Shown: positions 26,929-36,147, numbered from the stretch's first letter. The stretch is 64,000 nucleotides of DNA from Devosia oryzisoli (GCF_014837245.1 NZ_JACYFU010000002.1:744001-808000); one strand, 5' to 3'. Notes: generated by a model from the letters alone, not told the origin. Program-made: numbers and translations.

Positions 26929-27570
26929 ATGCGCGAGGCACTGATCGTCTGGGGAGGCTGGAGCGGCCATGAGCCAGAGCAATGCGCCACCATTATCCGC
27001 GACTTTCTCGAGCAAGACGGCTTCAAGGTCTATGTCGAGAACACGACGGAGGCCTTTGCTGATCCGTCTATCCACGACCTCAGCCTCATTGTGCCCATTT
27101 TCACGATGAGCAAGATCGAGAAGGAAGAAGTCTCAAACCTGACGGCGGCGGTGCGTGGCGGGGTTGGTCTGGGAGGCTTCCATGGCGGCATGGCAGACGC
27201 CTTCCGGGAGGCGGTAGACTACCAGTTCATGGTGGGCGGCCAATGGGTGGCACACCCGGGCGGAATCATCGACTACCGCGTGGACATCGCTAAACCGGAC
27301 GATCCCATCATGGAGGGAATAAGCGCATTCCCATACCACTCCGAGCAGTACTACATGCATGTCGATCCCTCTATCGAGGTGCTGGCGACCACCAGATTCA
27401 ACGGTGATCACGCGCCGTGGATCGACGGCGTAGTCATGCCGGTCGTCTGGAAGCACCGCTACGGACAAGGCCGGGTGTTCTACTCATCCCTCGGCCATGT
27501 CAGCAGCGAATTCAACGTTCCGGAAATGAAGACGATCCTGCGGCGTGGCCTCAATTGGGCGGCCCGCTGA
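26929..27570 (+). CDS. ThuA-like domain protein
   Basis: 213 residues, a single ThuA (class I glutamine amidotransferase-like) fold: ALIVWGGWSGHEPEQCATII at the start, GVGLGGFHGGMADAFRE where the family has its GxHG elbow, and MPVVWKHRYGQGRVFYSSLGHVSSEF at the end. ThuA takes part in trehalose/sucrose catabolism through 3-keto sugars in Sinorhizobium. With the importer and ROK gene it suggests keto-glycoside handling; no ThuB-like oxidoreductase is adjacent. Confidence 0.87.
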   Translation: MREALIVWGGWSGHEPEQCATIIRDFLEQDGFKVYVENTTEAFADPSIHDLSLIVPIFTMSKIEKEEVSNLTAAVRGGVGLGGFHGGMADAFREAVDYQFMVGGQWVAHPGGIIDYRVDIAKPDDPIMEGISAFPYHSEQYYMHVDPSIEVLATTRFNGDHAPWIDGVVMPVVWKHRYGQGRVFYSSLGHVSSEFNVPEMKTILRRGLNWAAR

Positions 27571-27683
27571 CCGCTGCTCTTCGAATGAATGCGATCGCCT
27601 GAAAGCATCGGAAGCCTTCCGCCATCCCTGCCGGAACCAACACCGTCGGGGAAATGTTGTGGTGGGGCAAATTGGGGCCGCCC

Positions 27684-29843
27684 ATGTCCGATCCGGTGAT
27701 CGCATCGTCCTTCCGCCGACGTCGCCTTTCGGCATTCGAAAGCGTAGCAACGTTCGCGATCATCGCTGCTCTTCTTTATCTCGGCGCGAGTCTTCTCGTG
27801 CCTATAACGTTGTCAGTTCTGCTGGCCTTCGCCCTCAATCCGCTCGTTGGATGGATGGGGCGACACCTGCGACTGCCCGATGCAGCCGCCGTCATCCTGG
27901 CCGTCCTGATCGCCGCGCTGCTGCTCGGTGCGTTTGCCGTTCTGGCGGTGACCCAAGTGGCGCGCCTGGCCGCGCAACTTCCGGGCTACCAGCAGACCAT
28001 AATGACCAAGCTTGAGGCCCTGCAGGCGCAATTCGGCAGTTTTGCGTGGCTTGAGCAGCTCAATGCCACGGTGGCAAATCTTGGGGACCGGCTGGCTGCA
28101 CCTGAGGCCAAGACTGGAGCCGGCGTGCCCGTTCCCGTCAGCATTTCGAATGAGATCGGTCCGCTCAGCATTCTCTCGTCGGTGATGGGGTCCATCATAG
28201 GACCTATCGCCACCGTAGCGATCGTCACCGTATTTCTGATCTTTCTGCTCATGGGCCGGGCCGACTTGCAGGACCGGTTCATTCGTCTCGTGAGCGCAGG
28301 CCGCTATTCGCTCACCAATATCGCCATCTCGGACGCCAGCCACCGGGTCGGTCGCTACCTGATCATCCAGCTCATGGTGAACACCGTATATGGCACGATC
28401 TTCGGCATCGGGCTCTGGCTGATCGGCGTACCCAGCGCGCTGCTTTGGGGCATGCTCATCATCCTTTTCCGCTATATCCCCTTCGTGGGCGCCTTGATCA
28501 TTGCTATCGTGCCGTTCACCCTCGCCTTCGCGGTCGACCCGGGCTGGAACATGCTCGCCCTGACCATCGGCCTTTTTCTCGTCCTCGACCTGACGACCGC
28601 AAATGTCATCGAACCGCGTCTCTATGGTTCGAGCACAGGCGTGTCGCCCATCGCCATCCTGCTCTCCGCCATGTTCTGGGCGACCCTCTGGGGGCCGGTA
28701 GGCTTGATCCTTTCAACGCCGATGACCGTGTGTCTCGTCGTCATCGGGCGGCATCTGCCTCAGTTCCAGTTCCTTGAAACGCTGCTCGGCAGTGAGCCTG
28801 TTCTCGCCCCGGCCGAGCGGCTCTACCAACGCATGCTCAAGGGCAACATCGAAGACGCAATCGAGCTCACCGAAGATCATATCGATCAGCACGGGCAAGC
28901 CGCGTTCATCGACAACCTCATGCTCCCCGCGCTGCGGCTCGCAACCGCCGAACTGGAGGAGGGGCCCGAGGCGGTACCGCAACGGCGCGAGCTCATGCGC
29001 TCGTTCGAGACCGTACTGGATGCGACTTTCGAACCCGAGTGGGTGCGGCCCCCGCAGGTTCTCCTCATCGGGGGCCGCAACGAGATCGATGAGGCGGCGG
29101 CGCAGTTGCTTGGCACGCAACTTCTGACAGACGACATAGCCGTGGACGTCTTGCCCCCAGGCGCAATTCGCCAGGAAGCCATAGGGCGGCTGGATCTCGA
29201 AGGCGTCCGAACCCTCGTGCTTGTGTTCATGGGCAGCGATGTGCGCGCGCAATGCCGGTATGTCTCGCGTCGCCTGCGGCGCATGGCGCCAGATGTCCGC
29301 GTGATCGTCTGCGCGGTGAATGAATTCGCCTCCGCCGAGACATCAGAGACATTGCATGTCGATGCCGTCGCTCACAGCTTTGAAGCCGCACGCGAAGCCA
29401 TCCAGGCGCTCGCTCCCATGGCCGCTCCAATTGGTCGGCGTAAGGGCCGAAGGGCGTTTGCAGGCGCGGGACGCGGCGATGATGCCCTGGGCAAGGCGCT
29501 GGAAGCCATCGCCGAACGCTTTTCGGTCCCTGCTGCGATCATCAATCTGGTGGATGACCAGCGGCACCTCGAAGACGAGGACGCGGCTCGCCTCACGCTA
29601 CTCGTCGCCAATTCCAAGATGCCGCTAATCGTAGACTCCGAAAGGGCAAACGAAGAGGTGGGCGAAAGCACCTATATCCAGACCAACGGCATCGACCTTT
29701 ACGCGGCCGCCCCCCTTATCCTGCCCGACGGCACCTGTCCTGGAGCTCTCGTCCTTCTTGATTACGAGCCGCACGCGTTCGGCGACGAAGAAGTGAAAAA
29801 CCTGCAAAGCGCCGCTGACGATCTGGTTCGGCGGTTTGGGTGA
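27684..29843 (+). CDS. AI-2E family membrane protein with C-terminal GAF-like module
   Basis: About 719 residues; an alternative ATG at 27654 adds ten residues but is too close to its GGGG. Residues about 25-370 are an AI-2E/PerM-type transporter with some eight membrane helices (LFGTALL-type core WGMLIILFRYIPFVGALIIAIVP; IEPRLYGSSTGVSP). The rest is cytoplasmic: a helical linker (RLYQRMLKGNIEDAIELTEDH), a Rossmann-like segment (VLLIGGRNEIDEAAAQLLG) and a degenerate GAF-like end (APLILPDGTCPGALVLLDYEPHAF). The linker-plus-Rossmann half recalls exchanger regulation domains. Substrate unknown. Confidence 0.85.
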   Translation: MSDPVIASSFRRRRLSAFESVATFAIIAALLYLGASLLVPITLSVLLAFALNPLVGWMGRHLRLPDAAAVILAVLIAALLLGAFAVLAVTQVARLAAQLPGYQQTIMTKLEALQAQFGSFAWLEQLNATVANLGDRLAAPEAKTGAGVPVPVSISNEIGPLSILSSVMGSIIGPIATVAIVTVFLIFLLMGRADLQDRFIRLVSAGRYSLTNIAISDASHRVGRYLIIQLMVNTVYGTIFGIGLWLIGVPSALLWGMLIILFRYIPFVGALIIAIVPFTLAFAVDPGWNMLALTIGLFLVLDLTTANVIEPRLYGSSTGVSPIAILLSAMFWATLWGPVGLILSTPMTVCLVVIGRHLPQFQFLETLLGSEPVLAPAERLYQRMLKGNIEDAIELTEDHIDQHGQAAFIDNLMLPALRLATAELEEGPEAVPQRRELMRSFETVLDATFEPEWVRPPQVLLIGGRNEIDEAAAQLLGTQLLTDDIAVDVLPPGAIRQEAIGRLDLEGVRTLVLVFMGSDVRAQCRYVSRRLRRMAPDVRVIVCAVNEFASAETSETLHVDAVAHSFEAAREAIQALAPMAAPIGRRKGRRAFAGAGRGDDALGKALEAIAERFSVPAAIINLVDDQRHLEDEDAARLTLLVANSKMPLIVDSERANEEVGESTYIQTNGIDLYAAAPLILPDGTCPGALVLLDYEPHAFGDEEVKNLQSAADDLVRRFG

Positions 29844-30029
29844 CCGAGACTTTCGTCTAATGCCACCGGAGAGGTTTTCTCAAAGATGCACTTTGGGTGG
29901 CCAAAACCCTGATTTTCCCGGTGTCCCACCAAAATTAGTTGCGCTTTGTGAAATTTCTGACACCCGCAAAAAACTATTCTCGGAGGGTGCGTCATATTGA
30001 CGTGCCTCGCAGCATCGGATTAGCTGATC

Positions 30030-30043
30030 GTACGCTAGCGTAC
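30030..30043. promoter_or_regulatory. 14-bp palindrome upstream of PQQ dehydrogenase, candidate MarR box
   Basis: Perfect palindrome GTACGCTAGCGTAC, 73 bases before the dehydrogenase start. A related site (11 of 14 bases) lies at 36695 between the cytochrome c and MarR genes. The rest of the 273-base gap 29844-30116 shows an AT-rich leader but no gene. Confidence 0.65.
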
Positions 30044-30116
30044 AATTTCTCGCCGACCCAATTCGCGGAAGCGACCAGGCGAGACGCCGGTGATTTTTTG
30101 GAGGAGGGGAACGCTC

Positions 30117-31862
30117 ATGAAGAGCCGTTCGAAACTAACTGTGCTCGTAGCGGGCACGGTCTCGCTGATGGCCGTCCATGCCGCAATCGCCCAGGACGCG
30201 GCCACCCAGGAATCCGTGATCGACAAGATCACGCCCGTCACGGACGAAATGCTGCTCGATCCGCCCGATGCCGACTGGTTGATGTGGCGCCGCACGTACA
30301 ATGGCTGGGGCTACAGCCCGCTCGACCAGATCAACAAGGAGAACGTCGGTAAGCTCAAGCTGGCATGGTCCTGGGGCATGAGCCCGGGCGGCCGTACGCA
30401 GGAGACCCCGCTTGTCCATGACGGCGTGATGTTCGTCCAGAACGCCGACCATCGGATCCAGGCCCTAGACGCAGCCACTGGCGACCTGATCTGGGAATAC
30501 CAGCACGAACTTCCCGATGGTGTCAGCCCCGGTGGCGAGCGCTCGAAGGCCATCTATGGCAACAACCTGATCATCGCCACCCGGGACGCGCACATCATCG
30601 CGCTCGATATCAAGACCGGCGAACTGGTCTGGGATCAGCAGGTTGCCGACTACAAAAAGGGTTTCGCCTATTCATCCGGACCGCTCGTCGCAAACGGCGT
30701 TATCGTCCAGGGCATGACCAGCTGCAGCAACGCCCAGCCGGGTGGTTGCTTCTTTACCGGACATGACGCCGAGACCGGCGAAGAAATCTGGCGCGTCAAC
30801 ACCATCGCCCGCGGCGATACGCCGGAAGGGAACAGCTGGAACGGGATCCCCGTCGAAAACCGTTACGGCGCTTCGGCCTGGATCACCGGCTCTTACGACC
30901 CAGAGCAGAACCTGATCTTCGCCGGCGTTGGCCAGCCCTATCCGTGGAACGTCGAGATCGCGGGCCTCACGCCCAAGAGCTCTGACCCGAACGTCACCAA
31001 CGAGGCGCTCTACACCAACTCGACGCTGGCGATCGACGCGACAACCGGCGAGCTCAAGTGGTACCATCAGTACCTGCCGACCGACTCTCTCGATCTTGAC
31101 TACGTGTATGAACGCCTCATCGTGGACGACGAAGTGGTGACGACCGGCAAGATCGGCATCATGGAAGCCATCGACCGGACCACCGGAAAGTGGCTGTGGG
31201 CCAAGGAAACGGCGCCACAGAACGTGGTGCTGTCGATCGACAAGGAAACGGGTGCCAAGGAGATCAATCCGGACGTCATTCCGGTGATCGGCGAAACCAC
31301 CTTCAACTGCCCTGCCGACCCGGGCAGCAAGGCTTGGCAGGCCACCTCCTATAGCCCGAAAACCGGTGCCGTCTATCTGCCGACGGTGGAGTTCTGCTCC
31401 AACACCACGGTCAATCCGCTCGATCCGGGCCAGATTTATACGGGTGGCGGTCTGCAGACCTACTCCCGTGTGCCGCGGCCGGATGGCGACGGCAATATCG
31501 GGCAGGTTCGTGCCTATAAGCTCGATGACCAGAGCGAGATGTGGCAGTATCGGCAGTATGCTCCGGTCACGACTTCGACCCTGCCGACCGCTGGTGGCGT
31601 CGTGTTCGTGGGCACCCTCGACCGCAAGCTGATCGCCTTCGACGATGAAACCGGCGACGTCCTCTGGACGAGCCCGAAGCTCAGCAACTCGCTCGAGTCC
31701 TTCCCGATCAGCTACGAAGCCGACGGCAAGCAGTATATCGCCGTCGTGGCAAACTTCGGTAACGGCCTTGGCCGCCTGCAGTCGCTGACCCCGGACATCA
31801 AGCTGCCGCCGAATAACCCGGTGACGCTCTATGTCTTCGCTCTGCCGGATGACGAAGAGTAA
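30117..31862 (+). CDS. PQQ-dependent alcohol dehydrogenase, periplasmic
   Basis: 581 residues from ATG 30117 (GGAGGAGGGG ahead); signal peptide MKSRSKLTVLVAGTVSLMAVHAAIAQ. Eight-bladed quinoprotein with W-motifs (RTYNGWGYSPLDQINKENVG, IQALDAATGDLIWEY, IIALDIKTGELVWDQ) and the active-site region ALYTNSTLAIDATTGELKWYHQ. The vicinal Cys-Cys of ethanol/methanol dehydrogenases is missing (GGERSKAIYGNN there). No haem motif, so it needs an external cytochrome such as the one at 36148. Devosia DepA, which oxidises deoxynivalenol, is a PQQ enzyme of this general size; identity with it is untested. Confidence 0.93.
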   Translation: MKSRSKLTVLVAGTVSLMAVHAAIAQDAATQESVIDKITPVTDEMLLDPPDADWLMWRRTYNGWGYSPLDQINKENVGKLKLAWSWGMSPGGRTQETPLVHDGVMFVQNADHRIQALDAATGDLIWEYQHELPDGVSPGGERSKAIYGNNLIIATRDAHIIALDIKTGELVWDQQVADYKKGFAYSSGPLVANGVIVQGMTSCSNAQPGGCFFTGHDAETGEEIWRVNTIARGDTPEGNSWNGIPVENRYGASAWITGSYDPEQNLIFAGVGQPYPWNVEIAGLTPKSSDPNVTNEALYTNSTLAIDATTGELKWYHQYLPTDSLDLDYVYERLIVDDEVVTTGKIGIMEAIDRTTGKWLWAKETAPQNVVLSIDKETGAKEINPDVIPVIGETTFNCPADPGSKAWQATSYSPKTGAVYLPTVEFCSNTTVNPLDPGQIYTGGGLQTYSRVPRPDGDGNIGQVRAYKLDDQSEMWQYRQYAPVTTSTLPTAGGVVFVGTLDRKLIAFDDETGDVLWTSPKLSNSLESFPISYEADGKQYIAVVANFGNGLGRLQSLTPDIKLPPNNPVTLYVFALPDDEE

Positions 31863-31882
31863 AGTCTGAACGCGTTCTGACA

Positions 31883-31918
31883 GGCCGGACGGATCTGGAG
31901 CTTCCAGTCCGCCCGGCC
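31883..31918 (+). other. Hairpin after PQQ dehydrogenase gene
   Basis: Imperfect stem in the 77-base gap before the first binding-protein gene: GGCCGG, CGGA, CTGGA pair with TCCAG, TCCG, CCCGGCC. A CCTTCTT stretch follows. Probably a partial terminator that keeps the dehydrogenase more abundant than the downstream accessory proteins. Confidence 0.55.
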
Positions 31919-31939
31919 CCTTCTTGCGAGGTTCCCATC

Positions 31940-32809
31940 TTGCGCGTTGCTTTTGATATTTCGCGCCTTGCGAGCATGTTCCTCGCCCTCGCACTGGCCA
32001 TCCCGATCGCCGTCTCCACCGTCGGAAATGCCGCCGCCCAGGAGCCGGAGTTCGACGACGTGCCCTTTGCCAACGGCCAGTGGAACATCGGCCGGCGGCT
32101 CGATGAATCCCAGTTTCGCTACTGCGTCGACAAGCGCGACCCAGATTGGGAAGTGGCGGCCGCCATCGGCGATGCAATTGCCGCTGCCCTGCTGCTCGAG
32201 CCGCAGCGCTATGTGGTGGAGCGGGAGATCGCCGTTGAGGACATCACCAAAATCTACGCCATCATGCTTGAACACTGCGATGTTCACATGGGCTTCAAGC
32301 TGATCCCCGAGGGTTACGCCCGGTGGATTACCCTGACTCGCGCCTACTACGAGACCCAATACGTGTTCGTGGCGTCTGATCCCGCGCTGCAAAAGCTCGC
32401 CGACCTGCCGCCCGGGCACTCGATCGGCGCCACGGTGGGTACGATGGCCCACATCAGGCTGGTATCTTACCAGTCGGCACTGCCGGCCGAAAAACGGTGG
32501 CCGGTTTTTCCCATGGGAAGCAATGAGCAGGCGCTCGACGCCCTACTCAAAGGCTCTGTGGACGTTGCCCTTGTCTGGGCCCCTAATCTTTGGGCCAAGC
32601 AACGCGAGGACGCAGCTTACGGGGAGTTGCACGTTCTCGAGCCCAGTCCCTTACCACCCTCAACCATTGGCGTTGGCGCCGTCGTTCTGGCCGACCAGAA
32701 ATTCCTGCGCAGCGCCGTGGACGAGGCCATCTCCGCCCTTACAGCAGATGGCACCCTCGATGGCATCCTGAAGGGGTTCGACTTTCCAGCGACAGCCGCG
32801 GCTCCGTGA
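31940..32809 (+). CDS. Quinoprotein-associated family-3 substrate-binding protein
   Basis: 289 residues from TTG 31940. Signal peptide MFLALALAIPIAVSTVGNAAA. Periplasmic binding-protein fold with FRYCVDKRDPDWEVAAAIGDAIA, LEHCDVHMGFKLIPEGYARW and ALDALLKGSVDVALVWAPN. Proteins like this (MoxJ/XoxJ-like) sit beside many PQQ alcohol dehydrogenases; XoxJ is thought to help activate the dehydrogenase rather than bind a transported solute. Its stop overlaps the ATPase start (TGATG). Confidence 0.85.
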   Translation: MRVAFDISRLASMFLALALAIPIAVSTVGNAAAQEPEFDDVPFANGQWNIGRRLDESQFRYCVDKRDPDWEVAAAIGDAIAAALLLEPQRYVVEREIAVEDITKIYAIMLEHCDVHMGFKLIPEGYARWITLTRAYYETQYVFVASDPALQKLADLPPGHSIGATVGTMAHIRLVSYQSALPAEKRWPVFPMGSNEQALDALLKGSVDVALVWAPNLWAKQREDAAYGELHVLEPSPLPPSTIGVGAVVLADQKFLRSAVDEAISALTADGTLDGILKGFDFPATAAAP

Positions 32810-33810
32810 TGGCGCAACCCGACCCCGCCCCGTCTGCCGACGCCATCCATCTCAATGCCATCTCCAAGCGATATGGTCGGACTCTCGCACTCGATGCCGT
32901 CAGCTTCAACGTGCGCGACCAGGAATTGTTTGCCCTGCTGGGCCCCAATGGCGCGGGCAAGACGACGCTGCTGCATATCCTGTGCACCATCCTGCGGCCA
33001 GATAGCGGTACAGCCCTCATCGACGGTATCGATGTCGCCAAAAACCCGCTGGAAGCGCGCCAGCGCCTTGGTATCGTCTTTCAGGAGCCCAGCCTCGATG
33101 ACCGCCTGACGGTGCGCGAAAACCTTGAACTGCACGGCCTTGTCTATGGAGTGCCGCGCAAACTGAGACGGCAACGAATTGAGGAGATGCTGGCGCTGGT
33201 GGAGCTGTCCGATTGGGCGTCAAAACCGGTGCGCGCGTTGTCCTCGGGCATGAAGCGGCGGCTCGAAATCGCCAGGGCCCTGATCCACGATTCCCGGATA
33301 TTGCTGCTCGACGAGCCCACTGTGGGCCTCGATGCGCAGACGCGAGACCGGATTTGGGCCTATCTGCGCCGGCTGAGGGCCGAGCGCGACATCACGGTAC
33401 TGGTCACCACCCACTATATCGAGGAAGTGGAGGACTGCGACCGGGTCTGCATCATCGATAGTGGTAAGGTTCTGGCGCTCGACACGCCGGAGGCGCTGAA
33501 GCGGGCGCATGGGCAATCCCTGGTGCGTTTGACGCCGACCGCGGAAGCCGATCTCGAGGCAATTACGGCACGGTATCAAGATCGGCTGACGGCGCGAAAG
33601 GGCAACGAGTTGACGTTGGTCAGCGACGATGCCTTCATCACCGCGTTCCTAGCTGAATTCGGAACGCGCATTACGGCCCTCAAGGTGGAGGTGCCGAGCC
33701 TTGAAACGGTGTTTCTCACCTTGACTGGTCGCGAGCTGCGGGACCGGGCGGCCGGCGCGCGGGAGCAAACGCTGGCCTTCGGCAAGCGTGGGGGCGAGCA
33801 CACGAGATGA
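32809..33810 (+). CDS. ABC transporter ATP-binding protein, ABC-2 type
   Basis: 333 residues from ATG 32809. Walker A GPNGAGKTTL, signature LSSGMKRRLEIARAL, Walker B LLLDEPTVGLDAQTR, H-loop THYIEEVEDCD, and a C-terminal DrrA-like domain (LKRAHGQSLVRLTP onward). Belongs with the ABC-2 exporters found in PQQ alcohol dehydrogenase clusters (ped-type). Overlaps its permease by four bases. Confidence 0.92.
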   Translation: MAQPDPAPSADAIHLNAISKRYGRTLALDAVSFNVRDQELFALLGPNGAGKTTLLHILCTILRPDSGTALIDGIDVAKNPLEARQRLGIVFQEPSLDDRLTVRENLELHGLVYGVPRKLRRQRIEEMLALVELSDWASKPVRALSSGMKRRLEIARALIHDSRILLLDEPTVGLDAQTRDRIWAYLRRLRAERDITVLVTTHYIEEVEDCDRVCIIDSGKVLALDTPEALKRAHGQSLVRLTPTAEADLEAITARYQDRLTARKGNELTLVSDDAFITAFLAEFGTRITALKVEVPSLETVFLTLTGRELRDRAAGAREQTLAFGKRGGEHTR

Positions 33811-34643
33811 ATGGGGGGGCAATGCACTGGCGTCGTAGGCTGATGGTCCAGTTGGGAGGCCTCTACGGTCTGTGGCTCCGCGAAGTGATGCGCGCCTTCC
33901 GCGACACCGGACAGTTGATCGGAGGAGTGAGCCGGCCGATCCTGTGGGTCCTGATCCTCGGGATCGGCCTCAACCCCTATTTCCGCGGCGAAGTTTACGG
34001 CGCAGTCACCTTCGTCGTGCCGTTCACCTATCTGCAGTTTATCTTTCCGGCGGTCATCGCGCTCAACATCATGTTCACCTCCGTGCAGTCCGCCGTGTCG
34101 GTGATCTGGGATCGGGAATTCGGCTTCCTGCGTGAGGTGCTGGTGTCGCCGCTGTCGCGCACGACGGTGCTGCTGGCGAAGGTGTTGGGCGGCACCACGG
34201 TCGCTCTCCTGCACGGGTGTCTCGTTCTGGTCCTGGCCCGGTTCGCCGATATCCCGATCACGTGGGCCGACCTCCCCAAGGCCCTGGGACTGATGGCGCT
34301 GCTCGCTTTTGCGCTGACCTCATTGGGTGTGGTGATCGCCAATCGCATCCGCAGCTTCCAGGGTTTCGGCATCTTTTCCAACGCGGTCATCTTGCCGCTT
34401 TATTTTACCTCCAGCTCGATCTTTCCCCTCGATCCGGCATTGAGCCGGGCGCAAACGCGGGTGGTCTACCCCGACTGGCTTGTGACGCTCGTCGAATGGA
34501 ACCCACTAACCTACGCGGTCGACGCGCTACGCGGCGCCCTCATCCACTACAACCAATTCGACCCGCTGCTGGGCATCGGGATCATTGTCACTGCCTGCGT
34601 CGTGCTGTTCAGCGTTGCGCTCATCGACTTCTACCGGACCTGA
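33807..34643 (+). CDS. ABC-2 type permease of PQQ-ADH cluster (PedC-like)
   Basis: 278 residues, six membrane helices; ABC-2 features RPILWVLILGIG, TYLQFIFPAVIALNIMFTSV and GFGIFSNAVILPLYFTSSSIFPL. ABC-2 permeases usually export. In ped-type clusters the pump accompanies alcohol oxidation, possibly exporting a toxic aldehyde or moving a cofactor; the cargo is unknown. Confidence 0.9.
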   Translation: MNGGAMHWRRRLMVQLGGLYGLWLREVMRAFRDTGQLIGGVSRPILWVLILGIGLNPYFRGEVYGAVTFVVPFTYLQFIFPAVIALNIMFTSVQSAVSVIWDREFGFLREVLVSPLSRTTVLLAKVLGGTTVALLHGCLVLVLARFADIPITWADLPKALGLMALLAFALTSLGVVIANRIRSFQGFGIFSNAVILPLYFTSSSIFPLDPALSRAQTRVVYPDWLVTLVEWNPLTYAVDALRGALIHYNQFDPLLGIGIIVTACVVLFSVALIDFYRT

Positions 34644-34668
34644 GGCAGACGTGGCCGGCGGGGAGGGC

Positions 34669-35442
34669 ATGCGCGGTCTTATCGGGTTTGCGGTGATCCT
34701 TGCGCTGCTCGTGGGGGTGAGCCTCCTGCCGCCCGACACTTCCCTCCGGGAAATCGAACGGGCCGGCGTCCTAAGGGCCTGCGTGCCGCCGTCCTATCCA
34801 CCGCTGGTCACGGGGGATTCAGAGCAACCCGGCGTAGACATCGAGCTCTTGCGCATCCTGTCGCAGAAAATTGGCGTGTCACTGGTCTTGAACGAAAACC
34901 AGGCGATGGGCCGCGACTTCAACCCGAAAAATTGGGGCCTCAACCGGGCACAGTGTCAAGTGATCGCGGGGGGCGTGGTTGACTCCGATCAGACCCGCTC
35001 CTTCCTCGAGACCGGACCCGCCTATGCCCAGACGGGATGGGCCGTGGTCTCCCCTGCCCCAGTCGACAGCCTCGAAGGCAAGCGGATCGGCGTCCTGACC
35101 CTGATCTCTGGCCTCGACCGTATTGGTCTGGCGAGTTTCCTGCGCAATGAAGGGGCCACGGCCCGCATCCTGACCAATCCTGATGCGCTGGCCGCCGGCT
35201 TCGCCGACGGAACGCTGGATGCCGGGGTAACCGAAGCGATGCTGGCCAGCCGGCTTGCTGAAGAGAACGGTTGGACCGTTGCGTGGGCGCCGCTGGAGCT
35301 GGCGCGCTACAACATGGTGTTCGGGCTCTGGAAGGGCGACATCACCCTCAAGCGCGTCGTGGACCAAACGTTCGCCGAACTTGCAGCGGATGGCACAATC
35401 GGCACCATCATGGATCGCTACGGCGTTACCCCGATCGACTAG
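34669..35442 (+). CDS. Second family-3 substrate-binding protein of the PQQ cluster
   Basis: 257 residues from ATG 34669 (GGGGAGGGC ahead); GTG 34651 is an alternative. A membrane-inserting N terminus LIGFAVILALLVGVSLLPP without a clear cleavage site, then a family-3 binding fold: AGVLRACVPPSYPPLVTG, GVDIELLRILSQKIGVSLVL, and FAELAADGTIGTIMDRYGVTP at the end. Unlike MoxJ-type proteins it looks like an ordinary amino-acid-binding-protein core. It may assist dehydrogenase maturation or sense the substrate. Confidence 0.82.
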   Translation: MRGLIGFAVILALLVGVSLLPPDTSLREIERAGVLRACVPPSYPPLVTGDSEQPGVDIELLRILSQKIGVSLVLNENQAMGRDFNPKNWGLNRAQCQVIAGGVVDSDQTRSFLETGPAYAQTGWAVVSPAPVDSLEGKRIGVLTLISGLDRIGLASFLRNEGATARILTNPDALAAGFADGTLDAGVTEAMLASRLAEENGWTVAWAPLELARYNMVFGLWKGDITLKRVVDQTFAELAADGTIGTIMDRYGVTPID

Positions 35443-35495
35443 GACTCTCGAACGAGACAACGGCGCTTAGAACGTGAGCCATTTACCCACTAGCT

Positions 35496-36107
35496 TCAGC
35501 GGCCGAGTTCCGCACCGACCACCAGCGGTGCGACCAGTTGGTAGGCGGGCGCCAGGATAGCCCGCGTCACGCCGACGATGGAGAGCACCACAAGGAGCAA
35601 GCCGATGATCAGACTTGCCCGGGCCGGCAAGCGGATGTTGAGGGCGGCGAGGAAGTGTGCGCCGACAAGAGGCGGCGCCGGCAGGAGCGTAAACAGGGCC
35701 ATCCAGACGCAGAGTTGCGCCAAGCTGCGCAGGAAGGCGCCAACCAGCAGGGCCTGGGTGTGCGGCAGGATGGTCAGCGCGGGGATGACCAGGAACAGGA
35801 CCAGCCAGCCCAACAGCAGCAGAGCTGCGCTGCCGGCGAGTGGCAGGACCCAGGGGCCGACGCGCATTTGCCCGGGGTCCACCGTGACAGGCTTGCTCCA
35901 GCCAAAACCCGTCAACATGAGCGAGCCCAGCCCCAGGAGATCGACATGGGCGGCGGGGGACAGCGTCAGCCGCCCGTCATAGCGCGGCCCCTTGTCGCCA
36001 AGCAGGACCGTGACGGCAGCGATAGCCGCGCCCTGCACTGTCGCGATGATCACTCCCGCAAGGAATCGCACCACGATCAGTTGCAGGGTCAGCTCCGGGC
36101 CGATCAC
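35496..36107 (-). CDS. M50-like (site-2 protease fold) membrane protein lacking catalytic residues
   Basis: 203 residues, about six membrane helices, start GTG 36107. The segment GRLTLSPAAHVDLLGLGSLML...FGWSKPVTVDPGQM matches the conserved loop of rhomboid-size M50B site-2 proteases. However HExxH is replaced by VQGAAIA and the LxPxPPLDG motif reads LLPAPPLVGAH, so neither zinc ligands nor the catalytic Glu remain. It is cotranscribed with the cytochrome c gene (40-base gap). A scaffold or chaperone role is possible. Confidence 0.72.
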   Translation of the reverse strand: MIGPELTLQLIVVRFLAGVIIATVQGAAIAAVTVLLGDKGPRYDGRLTLSPAAHVDLLGLGSLMLTGFGWSKPVTVDPGQMRVGPWVLPLAGSAALLLLGWLVLFLVIPALTILPHTQALLVGAFLRSLAQLCVWMALFTLLPAPPLVGAHFLAALNIRLPARASLIIGLLLVVLSIVGVTRAILAPAYQLVAPLVVGAELGR

Positions 36108-36147
36108 GGGCGTCCCTCAGCAAAGAGACGCCCGCCCGCCCCTGGCA

